Source: Notospermus geniculatus
Taxonomy: Eukaryota; Nemertea; Pilidiophora; Heteronemertea; Lineidae
Direction of reading: 5' to 3'
Assembly (NCBI GenBank): GCA_002633025.1
Contig: NMRB01000187.1
Location: 464,636-528,635 of the forward strand
DNA: 64,000 bases
A model generated the notes under the pieces. The model searched no databases. It worked only from the letters and a program-made list of their open reading frames with translations, and was not told where the DNA came from. The translations under genes and the position numbers were made by a program. Positions 44,201-59,200 of the stretch are shown here, one piece after another (the stretch's first letter is position 1; the number at the start of each line of letters is the position of its first letter).

Positions 44201-47200
44201 TGTATTTATGGAGGGAAAGTTTTGTGACGTAGGCCTACCTTTCTTCACATGTACCCTGACTTCCAACATCTGCATGCCATGCCGGCAGACAGGATCGGGG
44301 AAGTTCAACACAGACATCTTGTGTACAGGCTTAGCTGGTTTGGAGTCTTGCAGGATCTTGTCCAATGAAAGACCAGGAGGATACGGAGATGGACGTGTGG
44401 TACTACTGCGCGACTGAATCTCTCGAAACGGTGGACTAGTGGACCGAACGAGAAGGTCCACATCATTGGGAGATTGGGTAAACGGGTTCTGGATCTGGAA
44501 ATGCAAAAATACACAGTGGGAACCTCTCTATTAGGACACCTTCAGGACAGACAGTGATAGTATAAGTGAAGTCGTCTCTGGATTTTGCAAATTTTCTACC
44601 TCAACCGGGGTCTTCCTCAGGCTCTTTCTAGTACAGTAGAGATCCCAGAAGTGAATTTGCGAATTTCGGAGACAACTTTACTTATACATGTACTATCAAT
44701 TTGTGTGTCGTTTTTTGTGCTCTGTTCAGGACAGACAGATGTTAATAGTTATTGTTATCAGCTGCAACTTACCATGGTATTGGGATCAACAAACTCTCCA
44801 AATGGTTGGTGGTGGAACAGCCCCATTTTTTGACTGAGGATGTTGGAGAGGAGATGAGAACGTGCCGTCTGCCACTGGATCAGCTGGGTAAAGGACCGCT
44901 CGAAAGATGACCATAGATCTGATGCCCAGTTGTATGCATAGACTGTCACCTCTTTATCTCTGACCAGCATCAACACTAGGCGCTGCCGGGGAACAGATAT
45001 TGGATGATTGTCAAATAACGTGGGGCTTGAAGAACTCTCACGGATCCGGTCAACTGATGAGTCATATGGCTGGAATTTCTGGTAACTTTTGTGTGCTGGA
45101 AAGACAAAGGACAGGAAAGAATGGAGTTGGGAGTTTATCTGTGACAGTGCCGCAACCTAGCATCTAAAATATTCCCTCCAATAGCTGTTGGAGCACCACG
45201 GGTGTGGAAGTTGCAGAGACAGGAAACGGCCTATTGTCCGAAGGACCTCATGATTTCCTTATCAACGAAGAACACACCGAGGTGAGTAAATGCTGATCTT
45301 GAACTGCATGTGTACTTCATGAGTTGTGTAGGTCAATCAATGCTTTATTGATCCTAGATAATGCTTTAGAAGAAGTTAACAGAGTTTTAGGCACCAAAAT
45401 CATTTCCTTACTCTTTGGGTTAATAAGCGACGGCAGATCTGCAGAGTCATCATCGACATCCTGGTACTCGATGCTTGCCCGCCATTGCTGCACGTTCCTC
45501 GCCACCCCACAGAACATCAACGCCTTCCCGGGGGTCGGGCTGTGAATCGTCGTCGGTGAATCCACCGATGATTCCTTCCGGTGCTCAGTGGTCTGAAATG
45601 CCAAGGGTATCCAAGGTTACAACATCATCAGGACTTTATCCGCCCGGTGTATTTTCCACAGAACCAATAATGCTGGAATTGGCACTTGTCTCTGAACTCA
45701 TATTTTCAAGGCAAACCGGCTCACCTACCTGTAGAGGTGCCCGTGCAGGGTTGTATGGCAAGAACGAGGAGTCCCTTTTGAGCACTGAGTCCGCCATACG
45801 GAATATCTTCAGACCTGTATCTGAACAGATGTTATTCACGATTGTCTGGCATTCCTTCAGGAAAAAGTCAACCGAGAACCGTGATTTCAGATGGCTGGTC
45901 ACTTTATTCAACGAGGGCACCCCTGAAGCAGGTAAGATTGGCATATTATATTGTGACCATTTCGAAAACTCTGTTGTTTGATACAAATACATGTACTAAC
46001 CTTGATTTTTGAGAGGCCTGAAAGTTGTGAAGCCTCACGCAGATGCTGTCTGCGTGATGGGCAATTGACAAACCAGCACACAGATCCACAGCTCAGACAC
46101 AACGACTATGAAGTTTGAAAATGAAACATTGACGTCTCATGCACCGATGGAAATATCCCCAGGCCCTCCCATACTCACCAAGTTTAAGGCCATATTCGAT
46201 CCAGTCAGGGAACATTGTCGTATGAATCTTGCACAGGCTGCCCCTGTCACCAGCTTCAAACTTCTGGATCCTCTGTAACCATTCCACCTCTCTTCTTCGC
46301 TGAATCTCCGCATCAGCCCATGTCTTCTGCTGCGTGGCATTATTAGAATCTGCTCCTGGGGTCTAAAAAGTCAAAAGATCATCCAACATTAGCAACATTA
46401 GTCACAGTAGTTTCAGTCAGAAACATTTCTGGGGAACTTGAGGGGCTGCTCATTCAGCCTTCACTTCATCCTATCCCTTTCAGACATGTTGAGCTTCAGA
46501 GTGGTAATTCCACCAGGTATTGAACCCATGGCCTGTCTGTCACTAGTCCAAAGCCTAATCACTGCACCACTGCGCTTCCCAAATCCAATGGCTCAGCATC
46601 TCTCTCTCTCAAGATAACTAAGGGTAATTTACAGATTAACCCCTCACTCACCTGAGGACTCGAGGGCCTGCCCTTCAGAGCTTCCAGGATGTCCCTACCA
46701 AAGGTGACGGGTGAGAAGGAATCTTTGGGCGTCCTGATATTGTCGACGCTGGTCTTCTTGTGGGTGGGGGTAGTGGGCTGTTTCACCTCTGAAAACATAC
46801 ATTGATATGAAACATTAGCCAGTTGTCTTGCATCGTTTTAAAGTGCCCATTGTAGGTTTTCTAAGAGTCTTCCCACTTCATCACTAACTGTGACCAATAA
46901 CATGATATGCTGTTGAAAGTCAGCTGAATCCTGGTGTGGTCTATCTTCCTGAATGAAATTGAAGGGGTACAGTGATGTCAAGTCAAGATGGCATACTGTT
47001 TGCAAGCAGAAATCTTACACAAATCTGTCAGAAAGAGTTTTCACTATAACAACAAAGCCTTTCAGAGAAACAGTCTCAACCTGAGTGAGAGTCAACCCAC
47101 TGAAATGGAAGAATGATTACACTGGATGCACCACCCAGGGTCCCAACCAAGGAAGTTTCATGCAGTCCTGTGAAGTAACTAATCCAACTTTTTGGTTACT

Positions 47201-50200
47201 CTTTCTAGATTTGTACACTTGACAACGACCAGGGAAGACTGGTAGAAACGTCGTGTTTAAAAATAAATCTAGAAAGAGTAACCAAAAAGTTGGATTAGTT
47301 ATTCGAACCCTTTCTAAAAATGCCTTTCAAGCAGTCCTGTGAAGTGCACTGAAGTGAACCACAAACACCCAACATTTCATTTTGTATCCTCAGAACCAGA
47401 AAAGGGAAAGGGCAATTGGTTAGCAAGGGTCCAAATCCCAATCAATAAATGTACAGAATTGAGTTTGTTTACAAACAGCAGGTGAACAAAATCAAGCAAA
47501 GTTGTCAAGCAATGTATATTTCAAGTAAGACCAAGGCCGAGGTCAGGGGAATCATAGGCCCGAAGACAAATGGGAGCTTTAACGGTTAAATCTTCAAATA
47601 TGAAACTTCAAATATGGCCACATGTCGGCCATCTTGAGAACTGCCAATACCATGGTGCTTACGACTTTACGAGGCAGAACCCTACACCACTTATGGCATG
47701 ACTTTTAGGTTAAAGCACCACGGTATTGCAACTTTCCGTCGACAGCCGGCGCCACCGGCACCATGCTCCAATACTGTAGTTAAGCAGTTCGCCCCAGTGT
47801 TGGCGAATGTATGATTACACTACAATGCACGTAGTAGCATGCGTAGTTTACCAAGTCGTCAATAGAGGTCTCCCTTAACACGGGTACGTGTAACGCAGGA
47901 TTGGGAAGCAATACTGTGGTCCTTTAACAGATGCCTGTAAGGCATTGCTTACTTGAGTTTCCCCAGGGCCACTCCCAGAGCTCCATTTCCCCATGACCTT
48001 GACCTTGCGAGCAAAGTTAGCAACAACTCAACATGATAATGATGATGCAAACATTTGAAAGAATAACGCAGAAGGCAAGTACAGTGGAACCTCCCTTAGC
48101 AAACACCTCTCCATTTAGGACACCAACATTCAGTCTCAAATTGGTCATTTCTCTTCATTTTTACCTCTGTAATCAGGACACCTCTGAATTGAGGACAGCC
48201 CTTGTCAGTCCATTCGGGAGGTTCCACTGTAGATACATGGACTCTTCAAACATGCAAAGTATAAAGACAGCGCGTGATAGGTAAATCTGTGAAAACCCTT
48301 GCCGTCATCTCTGGCAAATCAAAGCAGGAATAATGATGGAAATGATATAATAGCTGGGGATTACAAAGCTTTTCAATCAAATACACACAGTCATGCCCTC
48401 CTACTTTACCTGTGTCTGACTTCTTGGACTTAGATTCTAAAGCAAAATGAACAGTATCTAATGAAATAACTGAACCGTACTTATCGCTACAAGCAAAATC
48501 ATTCAAATCCGCATGGAAAATCATCATGAGATAGGTTTTACAATTCTACTGACATCAAGTTCTCCCCATCTAAATTTGGGGGACATTTCAATATATGATG
48601 ATCATCCTCCTCCACATAAATCGTTCAGACAATCTGTCACAGAATACGCCAACCTTTGAAGTTCCTTCATCATGTAATTAGACATGTATATAGGGAAATG
48701 AACATGAGGTTATATGCAAAGCAAGCCATGATAACTTACTCCAAACAAAAATGCTGCTCCGTCGACTGTCTTCCGATTTAGAGAACACTAAAATGAGGAT
48801 AATTAAAGGTAAGTAGGCATAAATAGGACGAAGCTGTCAGTTTTTGTTACTGGAAGCGCATTCGCTGCATGCACCAGAGTTATCCAAGTGGTTGCTGACA
48901 ATGCAGGAGATCCGAAGGTGCCACAAATTACTGGTACCATTAGTTACCTACCTGTGGCATTACAATTGGAAAAGAAGGAAAACAACCGTGACCACAGAGA
49001 GTAGCTGCAGCCTGACTGGTCTTCAGGCCAAGGAGTCCAAAACTCCCAGAAGTCGGAGGTAAAGGTTGCCCAAGATATCTACATATTTACTTCTTTCGGT
49101 TCCGAGGAACTTGGTGAATCCAGGAAGTACCGGTAACTCAATGAAAAAGCTAAACTATCTACAGCTCCCATCCATACACAGTGTGTGCATACAGCAGGTA
49201 CATGTATGCCTACATTGTCAGATCAAAGTACATACATTTAGAAGGGTTTATATAGTGTGTGCAGGGGCAAATTGAAATAATACATTTAAGGGTACATAAG
49301 GTGTTAAAATATGAAGGGTTGAGTGGTTTGTACCGTGATTGAAGCCATCAAAAGGACTTCACAGATGTCGCTAAAATGAAATGCATTGAACATGTTTTCA
49401 TGATTCTCAAAAAATAATCCTGGAACACTTTTTACAAGAACAAAAATAACATTCTGAACTGTCAAAAAATGAAGAAAATGCTGTCATAACCTGTTCAAAT
49501 TCTATCATCTGAACTAAAGTTGTAAACAAAAAGAATAACCAGTTGCAGTGCAATCTAGACAGTGGCAGGAATTCTGTCAGATGCCCTTGTTCTCAGGTCC
49601 ACTTCAGAAGGAAACCAGGCCTGAACAGGGAATTTTACATTCTGAACAGGGAATTTTACATTCTGAACAGGGAATTTTACATTCTAAACTAATGAACAAA
49701 ACCATTGGTAAAAAGCTCAAGGGATAAACAAATAAAGCATGATTTCATAAACACATTTACAGCTGCAGTGGTTCAAGACCACTTCACATCAACACAATGG
49801 CCCGTAAAAGCTCCAGTCCAAATCAGTTGAAGTATGTACCATAGAACGTCTCGTAGCCTCTCTGACAGAACGGGAGCCAATTTCAATGGCAAGCATCAGA
49901 AGAGAGTCCATAAAATTTGAAATGCATCAAGAAGGGGTTAGAAATAGGAGCATGAGCATGTGTTGATATGAAGTTGTCCATTTCTCCACCTGCAGACAGC
50001 TTACCAGTTTCATCTTGAGCTGCATTTAGAAGTTAGCATAAGTCACAGAGGGTAACCAAACTATACCTGGTGTGATAGAGCAAACTCATTCCCCAGATTT
50101 CTAGCGAATACTACTAAGATTTCAAGCAAATACTACCACGATTTCAAGCAAATACTACTTAGAGGACCTTATCAAAAGAGTCTGTTAGAAAACACTGATA

Positions 50201-53200
50201 CCATATACAAGATAAACAAAAGCACTCGTCCTTTTCCAAGTAAAGCAATCAGTTACTAGTCAGTAAAACCATACAGTAAAACCAAGCACAAACACACTGT
50301 TACCAGCACAAAACTTTAAGGCGGCACTGTCACTGGGCCAAAAACTTACAGCCAACACAGTCACTTGGCCAAGAAAGTAAAGCAAACACTATTATCACAG
50401 TCCCTCAGGCAGTTAGCGTGTTATGATGAGATCTTCATGCAGTGCCAACCTACCTGAAGGCCCAGCTGATTGAATGGGGACGTTATGGCTACCAGCTAGG
50501 GAAGATGGCAAGATGGAGAGTGAGGCAACATGCTACCATACCCTGAACTTGAGAACACTCTCACACTTTAATATAACTGATAACGCCCTTCAGTGAGGCA
50601 TTCATTGTCAAGTTCCTCACCCAAGGACTCAGTAGAAAGAAGCCCAATTCCAGTTGGATTTGAATTTGGTACCATTTCAGATCTTCCCATTCTAGTTTCA
50701 TGAGTCACCGCAGATGTATTTCTAAATAAATAATCTTGATACCCTACCTTTCATTGGAGATGGAGGGGCTGAAAAGTGGAAGCCTGGATCTGCACTCTTG
50801 GTCGGGTAATGCTGGGGAACGTCACAGACTGGGGCGGTGAGGTAAGTGTATTCCAGGATGATGTCGTAGGCAGCATGACGGAGAGCTAGGAGAAGTTTTT
50901 CTGTCAGCTGGTCCATGTCGATGTCACCTCGTACCCATAGTTGGAATTGCACAAGAGCAGTTGGGCCTGGAAAAAAGCCATTATCAAATCAGTTTCATTG
51001 CAGTATTAAAGAATCATCCTGAGGAAGTCACTTGTTCTTAGCCTTCACTCCCTTCGTTACCGAGCAGAGTCTCTCGCGGGGTGCTGACACTAAAGGTGCC
51101 TATCCACGTGAGTTTTCTTGCGCAAGTTGGCTCTCAATGGGCAACTCAACTGCGAGCCATTGTTCATGTCATTGGTCTCAGCGTAAGCCGAGAGGACACA
51201 AATAATAGTGAATTGCCCATTGTGAGCCAATTCTGCAAGAAAACTATCAGGTGGATAGGCGCCTTTAGCCACAAATCCCAGTCGTGGCCATGCCCACTCC
51301 AGTCACATTGGACTATCTATCTTTCCCTTGTCATCCCAGAATAATACTGGCAGACCTGGTGGGTGGCACACCCCTTTCAACAATGTACCAGTCTCTATCC
51401 CCTTTGAGATGCCACAAAGTCGATTATAAACTTTCAACCAACCTGGTTTGAACTTCCCCGGAGAGCTATTGTCCTTGGTATACTTTGAGGCAGACGTCAT
51501 GACATCGAAGGACCCACTATCTATCGACTCCTTGTAAGCAGTGCTCCTAGGTTTGGGACAGCTGATGACATGGACAGGACTCCCTTGACCATCAACCAGA
51601 GACAAGTGGATACATGCGATGCCTTTCCGCCCCGATGCTGGTGGTCTGTTGTACAAGAAGACGTCACTTTCCCGCAACTCACATGGTTTTTCACCACTGT
51701 AATCCTATGGGTTGAGACAAGATTTCTATAAATGTAGTTGAACACAAAATTTTACTTATTTGATCAAAATCAGTGAGTCGACGATTGCCTTCTGTTACAG
51801 CATTTTCTGTTTGAAGTACCAACCTGAAAATGGCTCTCTTCTTTTGTCTCGGCGTATTTTGGAGTGTGCAAGAATTGCAACAGGTTCTGTCTGAGGTAGT
51901 GTCTGAGGGCGTCGAGTTGGAGATGAGCAGCTGATGGTATGGTGAACTGGATTGTCTTGTCAGGTTCTTCAAAAGGCCTTTGGATGAACTGAAGAAGAGA
52001 AGAGTAGAATATGAGCAAACTGACCTACCACTGACTGGAGTACTCCAACCCAGCAGAAGGAATTCCCCATACTCAGCATGAAATCTCAAACTTTGCATTG
52101 GGGGCATTCAACCTGACTATCAGGCCTTCCTACCTGCACGTCTTCTGGTGTCAGCTTAAACATAGGGTTCCTCTCCAACATGAGTGTGATCACATCCAGG
52201 ACGCACTCATCTAAACGATTCTGTAACACCTGAACGAACTCCTCCCGAATCTCTGGCCCAGCCTGAACGATGCCGTGAACACTCAACGTCACACACTCCC
52301 CAACTTTCTTATCCGTTCTTGACCTCCGTTTCTCTGCAGCAGTGGTTGAATCCCGATCTCTCTCAGCCACAGAAAGTCGACTAGAATCCTAGAACATAAA
52401 GACGGGAATGGTACACCACACTGTCTTGACTTCCCCCTCCCCCAACATACACACATGCTTACATCACCTTCAGTAACCTTCCTAGCAAGATCTAAACAAA
52501 CAATTGAAATTATGGAAAATGAACCATGAAATAACTCACCAAACCCTCATCATCAGCATCTAGAGTCTTCCGCGTGGCCAGAGACAGCATGGAGGAACTC
52601 CTCGACTCAAGGGGAAACTCCTCCTCTGGCTGGCTCTGGGCATCTGATGGGAACATGGGCTTCACTTGGCACATGGACTCACTCAACCTGGAGAAAACCA
52701 GAGAAACTGACATTCAAACTTTCATCAGGAATGACACTTTTCACCACTGTCTTCTGAAAAATGTCCCTCCACTCAGAGCACACACCACCACACTTCTACC
52801 TACATGACAGCTTACCTCAAGTAGAACACGTTCCCTGATGACTCCCTGTACACGAACAAATTCTTCCTGTTGTTCACCGAGAAGGCATCAAGAACAGTCC
52901 TCAGGGCCTGGACACCTGTGAATGGAAACATCACCATTATCTTTCATATCACTTTCGTATCCTTTGAGTACCTATACCCCTACCCATTTGTCACTCAATT
53001 TCTCTCACAGAGTGAATCCGTACGGCTTGGCAACAGCCTATAACAATGAATGAGAAAACAATAGCTGTACTAACCTCTAGATGGCGCTGCTCGACTTGGC
53101 CTAGCTGTCTTCAACCTCGGATGAAGGGCAAAATGATACTGCCACAAACACAGGCAGGCAAAATGACCAGGCATGAACTGCATGGAGGCTGCGAGGTAGC

Positions 53201-56200
53201 TGTCCTGGGGCTGCTGCATCTCATCTTCTTCATCAGAGTCTGAAGAGCAATGGAGAGTTGAGAGATGATTGTCAAATACATTACTTCTGAAGAGAGTGAA
53301 GGCAACTGGTAGAGGTAATGGAGAAGAAATCGATGTGAATCTAGCACCAAATTTAGCTCCGAAACCTGGCAACACACACACATCCTCTGCGAGATCAGAA
53401 ATTGTCTCTGTGAGCTCTGCACAGCACAGATTTCATGTCACAGACACGGCTTAAAGGGATGACCTCTTCGTATGTATGCCACCAGCTTTAGATCACTGAG
53501 CAAAATGAACAGAAGAGTGAGCTACTCACCTCCAGACCGCCTCATCGGATAAGCACCAGGAGCTATGATATCTTCTTTCCATCGGACATCCTCGACCAGC
53601 AACGCGTTACACATGCGAGTATTGTGGAGATCCTCTAACAGTAGCATCTGATTGACAACACGACAGATCTCTTGCACGTTCGTCAAAATCTTTCTGTAGA
53701 GTTTTTGTTCGTCGTGCTGGTCGTCGTTACCATTGGCTGTGCTTTCCTCGAGGTGTCTGTCCCTGTCAATAGATGGCGATAAGGTCACAGTTCCATTTGC
53801 GGATACCCCATGCTGCCGTCCAATTATACAAGGCAGTATCTCCATTCCTGATCAGTGGGGACATGCCAATTAAAGGAATAGCTATATCATGTATGGTACA
53901 TTAATTGCTACGTAATGTGGAATACAGCTATTACTTTAATCACTCATGTCCCCTCTGTTCAGACTGATCACTTCTCTTGGAGCTACATCATGTCCCCAGG
54001 GAACTAGCACATCCACAATATAGTTAATACCCTCATAGAATTCAGATGACCGAAGAAAGAACTGAATATAAGGGCCACCCACCTCGTATGATAGAAAATG
54101 TCCACTTTATCTTTATGGATTTGCATAATGAGCCAGAAGTTGAGCATGTTCTGTCTTTGAAGCAGGCCGTTACTGACGGAGAGCAAGCCATCCTCGATCT
54201 CATCGTCACTTGAGTCACCCTCATAACCTGAAATTGCATTCCCATTACAAGAACTGAGCATTATCTGTGTTAAGGGTGTTTCCATTACAGCATTCTCCCA
54301 CAGCAGGGGTTTTTACCTCGCTCCTCTTCATCCACTCAGACAAATTTTGTGTGCGAGTGTATGAAGAGGAACGAGACCAAAGCCCTGCTGTGGGAGGATG
54401 CATTACAGTGTTCTGCAGTTCAAATAGGCATATAATTGTTAGCGACAGCTACCAAGACTGATGAGGAATATCAAGAAGTAACACCTACCTTCTTCTGTAT
54501 AGCTGCCTTGACTGCTGGTATCCAAAGTACCAGACATCAGCCTCGGTGTCTGAGGTGCTGATGGATGCCTGCTCGACGTCTGCGAACTTCCTGACGGATG
54601 TTTTGACCTGATACTCTGCGTTTCCCCTGAAGAATGTTTTGACCGTCCACTGCCAGACGCATGACGACTGCTCACTTCGCCCTCGCTACGTCGGTGTGGT
54701 TTCGCACTTTCAGTAAGAACTGGAGAACTTGTAACGGCGTGCCCCGGGAAGTGCAGACCTTCAGCATTAGATGTCACTCTCCTGACTTCTCGGTCGTACA
54801 CATCGCCAGATGAATGCCGACTTCTCGGACTGTCAGTAGATATTGGTGACTGAGGTTGTTTAGCATCTGCTGGGCTGCGCGCCTTCACCTTCGCCAAGTC
54901 TGTTGGACGCCGTGGCTTGCTCACCATCTTCTCATCAACTGGAGTACTCGATCGGCGTAATTCCGTCAACGCAGGAGCAGATTTAACAACTTTGGAGTCA
55001 GTGAAAGCCTCATGAAGTGACTCATTTGAAATGCTTTTACTGGGTGTCAATGGAGCGGAAGAGGCAGCCCCTTCACTTTCAGTAATGACGCCACGATTTA
55101 TCTCAGGAGGCATACTTGACCTTCGACCCAAGAAGCTTGCAACGGCAAGTTTCCGCCGACGTTCCCCAGATGATGACAGTTCCTCCTCTTCTTGAATCTT
55201 CTCTGGAGGCGTCTTCTTCCTTTCTTTCCCGACAATGTCCAGACCGACGGGTGGATCAACGTCCGATAACTTCCTTGACTCATCTGTTTCACTCGTGACG
55301 CTGTCTCTCTCCGATATGACCTTGACACTGTCATCGTCCCTGAAGGTCACGGCACTCGCCTCCTTCTCAACCAGTTCTCCCGTGTCATCTCTCTCCCACG
55401 TCTTCTCCTCCACTTTTACTTGGTCGTCAAGACAATAGATATGCCCCTCACTGATGCTCCGTAACAACGCTGCTTGCTCTTGCTGCTGAAGGACAACCTG
55501 CTCACGAAGGGGGCTGGGCCTGGTGAGGGAGACACCCGGGATCACTACATCGTCTCCCTGAAAGACAATCAGAACTTTCAGTTCTTCAAACTCATTGATT
55601 GGGATGAGGACAAAAGAAACAGAGGCCTATATAACACTTTAAGACACCAGAGCTTGTGTCATACTCCAGAGACTGGAGTGGCCTGTACAGTAATAGGCCC
55701 TGGTCATTCATAACAACTTTTCTGAACATGCTGCAATGAAGAGAGTGAAGGAGCTCCTACATGTGAGAGTTTTCTTCTGCATGTTGGCTCTCAATGAGCA
55801 ATTCACTGTTGTTGCTTTACTGTACGACTAACATTAAGACCAAACGACTGGGCTGAGTTGCACACAGACAGCCAACTTGAGTGAGAAAACTCCCACATAG
55901 TGCAGCGCCATGAGAAGCAAACAGCACCTTACCTTTGCATCATCCCTCGGAAGCTCCATCGGTGATTCGACAGTATCCTCAGGTTTGACGTACCACCGAG
56001 TATTGGACTCTGGCTCATCGTCCTCCTGACTGAGCTCAACCAGAGCTGATTGGATGGCCTTGGCTGTATACAGGGTGTTAGCATGTCGTTTATCCAGGAC
56101 CAGGTAATAAAAACTCCCTTCTTTACTCAAGTGGTAGCCAGGGATGTTCATCTTCTCAAACTCCTGTGGAAAAGAAAGACCCCATAATATGATTTCAGAG

Positions 56201-59200
56201 AGACAGACCAACCATACGTCCATGAAGCAAAAAGTCAACAAGTTTAGACTCTTACCTCCACAAACTTTGTCATACTCTGATCAGGTCCATAGACAAACTG
56301 AAGAGGAAGCTCCTCACTAGTGCAGTTTTCTCTGTCTTTGGAGTCTGCGACATGTTCAGCAACGAAGCTCAGTGTGTCAGGGGAAACCGGCTGAACGTAG
56401 TGAAGAGCTGAGGCTATTTCGTCCTTCAGGAGCCATTTGATCTGAAAACACATAGACAAGTAGCATGGATTTCAAACCAGCTGAAGTGAAAACAACTACC
56501 TACATGCACCATCAAGCTGACAGTCTTCTCCTGAGACAAAAGAGGGTTCATCAAAAGTTGTACCGGCATTCATCAGATTGGACATTATTTGAGTGTTAAA
56601 GACTCTGAGGTGACAGGAATATTGGAGTTTCATTGCATACCTGTTCAATACATGTAGCAACATTCTCGCATTGGAAACTTGGTAGATTCTTCAGGGGGTT
56701 CCCGGTCTGATTACGATTTAACCTAAAGACAAATATAATCAGTGGTTTCAGTAATCTTGAATAAGTTGCTGAAATAGTGACGAGAAGTATGCATGAAGCT
56801 AACTTTCCCTTCATAAACATTACACGGCAAGAAGATTCCATCACCAACAAGATACAGACTTGACACTTACATTTCTGCAGTTGATGCCACAGTGCTGAAA
56901 AGTTCATCCTGGTCCTGGCCGCTTTCAGACACAGGTGGGGAATTCCCTTCGTAGGACATGAATCGGTGGAACGCTGGACGTCGATGAAGGCCGCATGTGA
57001 GCTCTTGATCTTGAGGTAGGGTGAGGCAGATGATGTCAATCGTCAGGTGAAGGTCGTTCAAGTCGAGGTATTCGTCGAGGCTCTCCAGGCATTCTTGTAG
57101 GTCACCTAGAAAAGAATGGGAATTTTTTGAATGAGAGTGAGAAATGAGAAGAGCTGAGAGAGGACGGTTGGCTCGAGAATCAACATGAAGACTTCAATTT
57201 GATGGATGAAGGCAATGAATCAAATGAATCAGGGGCTGTCAGAGTGGTGCAATGCAAACATCGCCGCCTGCCACCACTGAGGTTCCGGGTTCGATCTCCG
57301 GTCGAACCCGGAGAGGAAGGAAAGGATTAATCAGGACAGAAGTCTAGCAAGAATCAAGCATGTTCAACTCACACAAGCAGACTGGAAGACTCCTCACAGG
57401 CACACTGCGTAATATCCCTGTTTTACTCTTGAAGGAAAGCGAGCAGGTCAAATGGACGAACAGGGGAGACATCTCGTCGTTATCATCACTCTGGCTGAGG
57501 TCACATTCGAGATCTTCACGAAGTATCGAGCTCAAACTCTCACTGTCCAGGTTTGATTTGACCGAGTCCTTATCACTGGCCTTGGTGTCGTTGTCATCGA
57601 TGTCTGTGACGAAGAAATCGCTCTCCTCCGTGGTGAGGCCTCTCATGTCTGCAAGGGAAGAGTTTCTATCACTCTGCATTCTAATTGTGAAAGCAACGAG
57701 CCAGACAGTCTGGCAGGCAGACAAGCAGCCACTCCACCAGCCAACCATCCATCTAACCAACCAACCAGCTGGGGTCCTGCAGTTAGGCTGAATAGGAGAG
57801 GTAGCAACAGTCACATTACTTACCTGTGCTATTGTCCAACGTCTGTCCCTCTTCTGTAGGTTTGGATGATTCCAGCTCCTCCACAATCTGCAATGATGCA
57901 AATGTCAAATGTCCATCAGGCAAATGTTCTAAGGGGCAGACGTCGTACAGGGGGAGATGTCCAGGGGCAAATATCCAGCGGGGAGATATCCTCAAGGGAA
58001 AACGCGACCGGGCGAGATGTCCAGGGGCAAATATCCAACGGGAAGACATCCTCAAGGGAAAACGCTTCTATTTCCAACGTAGGCCAACCCACCGATCAGG
58101 CTTTAGTCTCATGCCCACCAGTGGTACAAAATTCACATCAAGTGACAGCAAATCTGTCTTACATGCTCAACTAACAATCCTTAAAGGCCTGTGTCAGCAA
58201 TATGCACAAACCTGTTGATAATTTTGTGGGCAGTAGAAAAAGTAATCTGAAAATGGCGTCACTGGCTTGAAACACTTCTTCAAGAGGTCGGCAAACTTAT
58301 CCTTGATGGACTTATGCATCCCTTTCTTGGCTTCACAGCGTAACTTTTGTAAGAAAGTTAGCGGGAACTTGAGGGATGTTCGTTTCGTTCCAGATGGTGA
58401 GGGGTCCGAGGACTGGTGCGTTACATCAGATTCACTGAAAAGATAGAGTATGTTCCAACTGACAACAGTCACCTTCCACATCAACAGCTTACTCTCATTT
58501 CATAGATGAGACTACCTGGAGTGATTATGCCATCAAGCTTGAGCACATTTTACCAAGAAAATTCAGCTCGAACTGCTCACAACAGACCTACAATTCAAGA
58601 TCACACAGCGTTTCTTCATTACAATTCAAGATCACTACAGACCATGAAACAAAGACATCATCACTGCCAGCTAGGTTCTATTCTAAAACATCGGATGAGG
58701 AGCTACATGTATGAAGAGACCAATCTAGAGACGAGGCTGACAAGGAACTCCAACAACCCAAGTCCTTCTGAACACACTTCAACACTGCACGATATAATAC
58801 CTGGAGATGCTCTTGTTGTCCGAGTCCTCCAACATATCACTAGGTTGGTTAGGCACAAAATAGTGCTCTATATCCAAGGCTTCCATCCTGACCTGATCCT
58901 GATACTGACGGATGTGACCGCACACCGTCTGAAGAAACTTGGTGATGTCGATCTCTAGGGGGAGGAGTTCTTCACAGATTCGGTTGATGGCGCTCTCAAC
59001 GTCCTGGTACTCCACCTTCTGGCCGAGTTGGAGGCTCTTGAAGACACCTGGAGAAACGAAAATCACAGTGCCAACACCCCAAGACTGGGCAAGGGCTCAA
59101 TATGAGGATTTCAGGAACGTTTACTGACAAATGACCTGAAACCAGCTAGGCCCAGTCAAGAACTTAGAGATTTATGACTGCAGTTTGACAACTCAACAAG

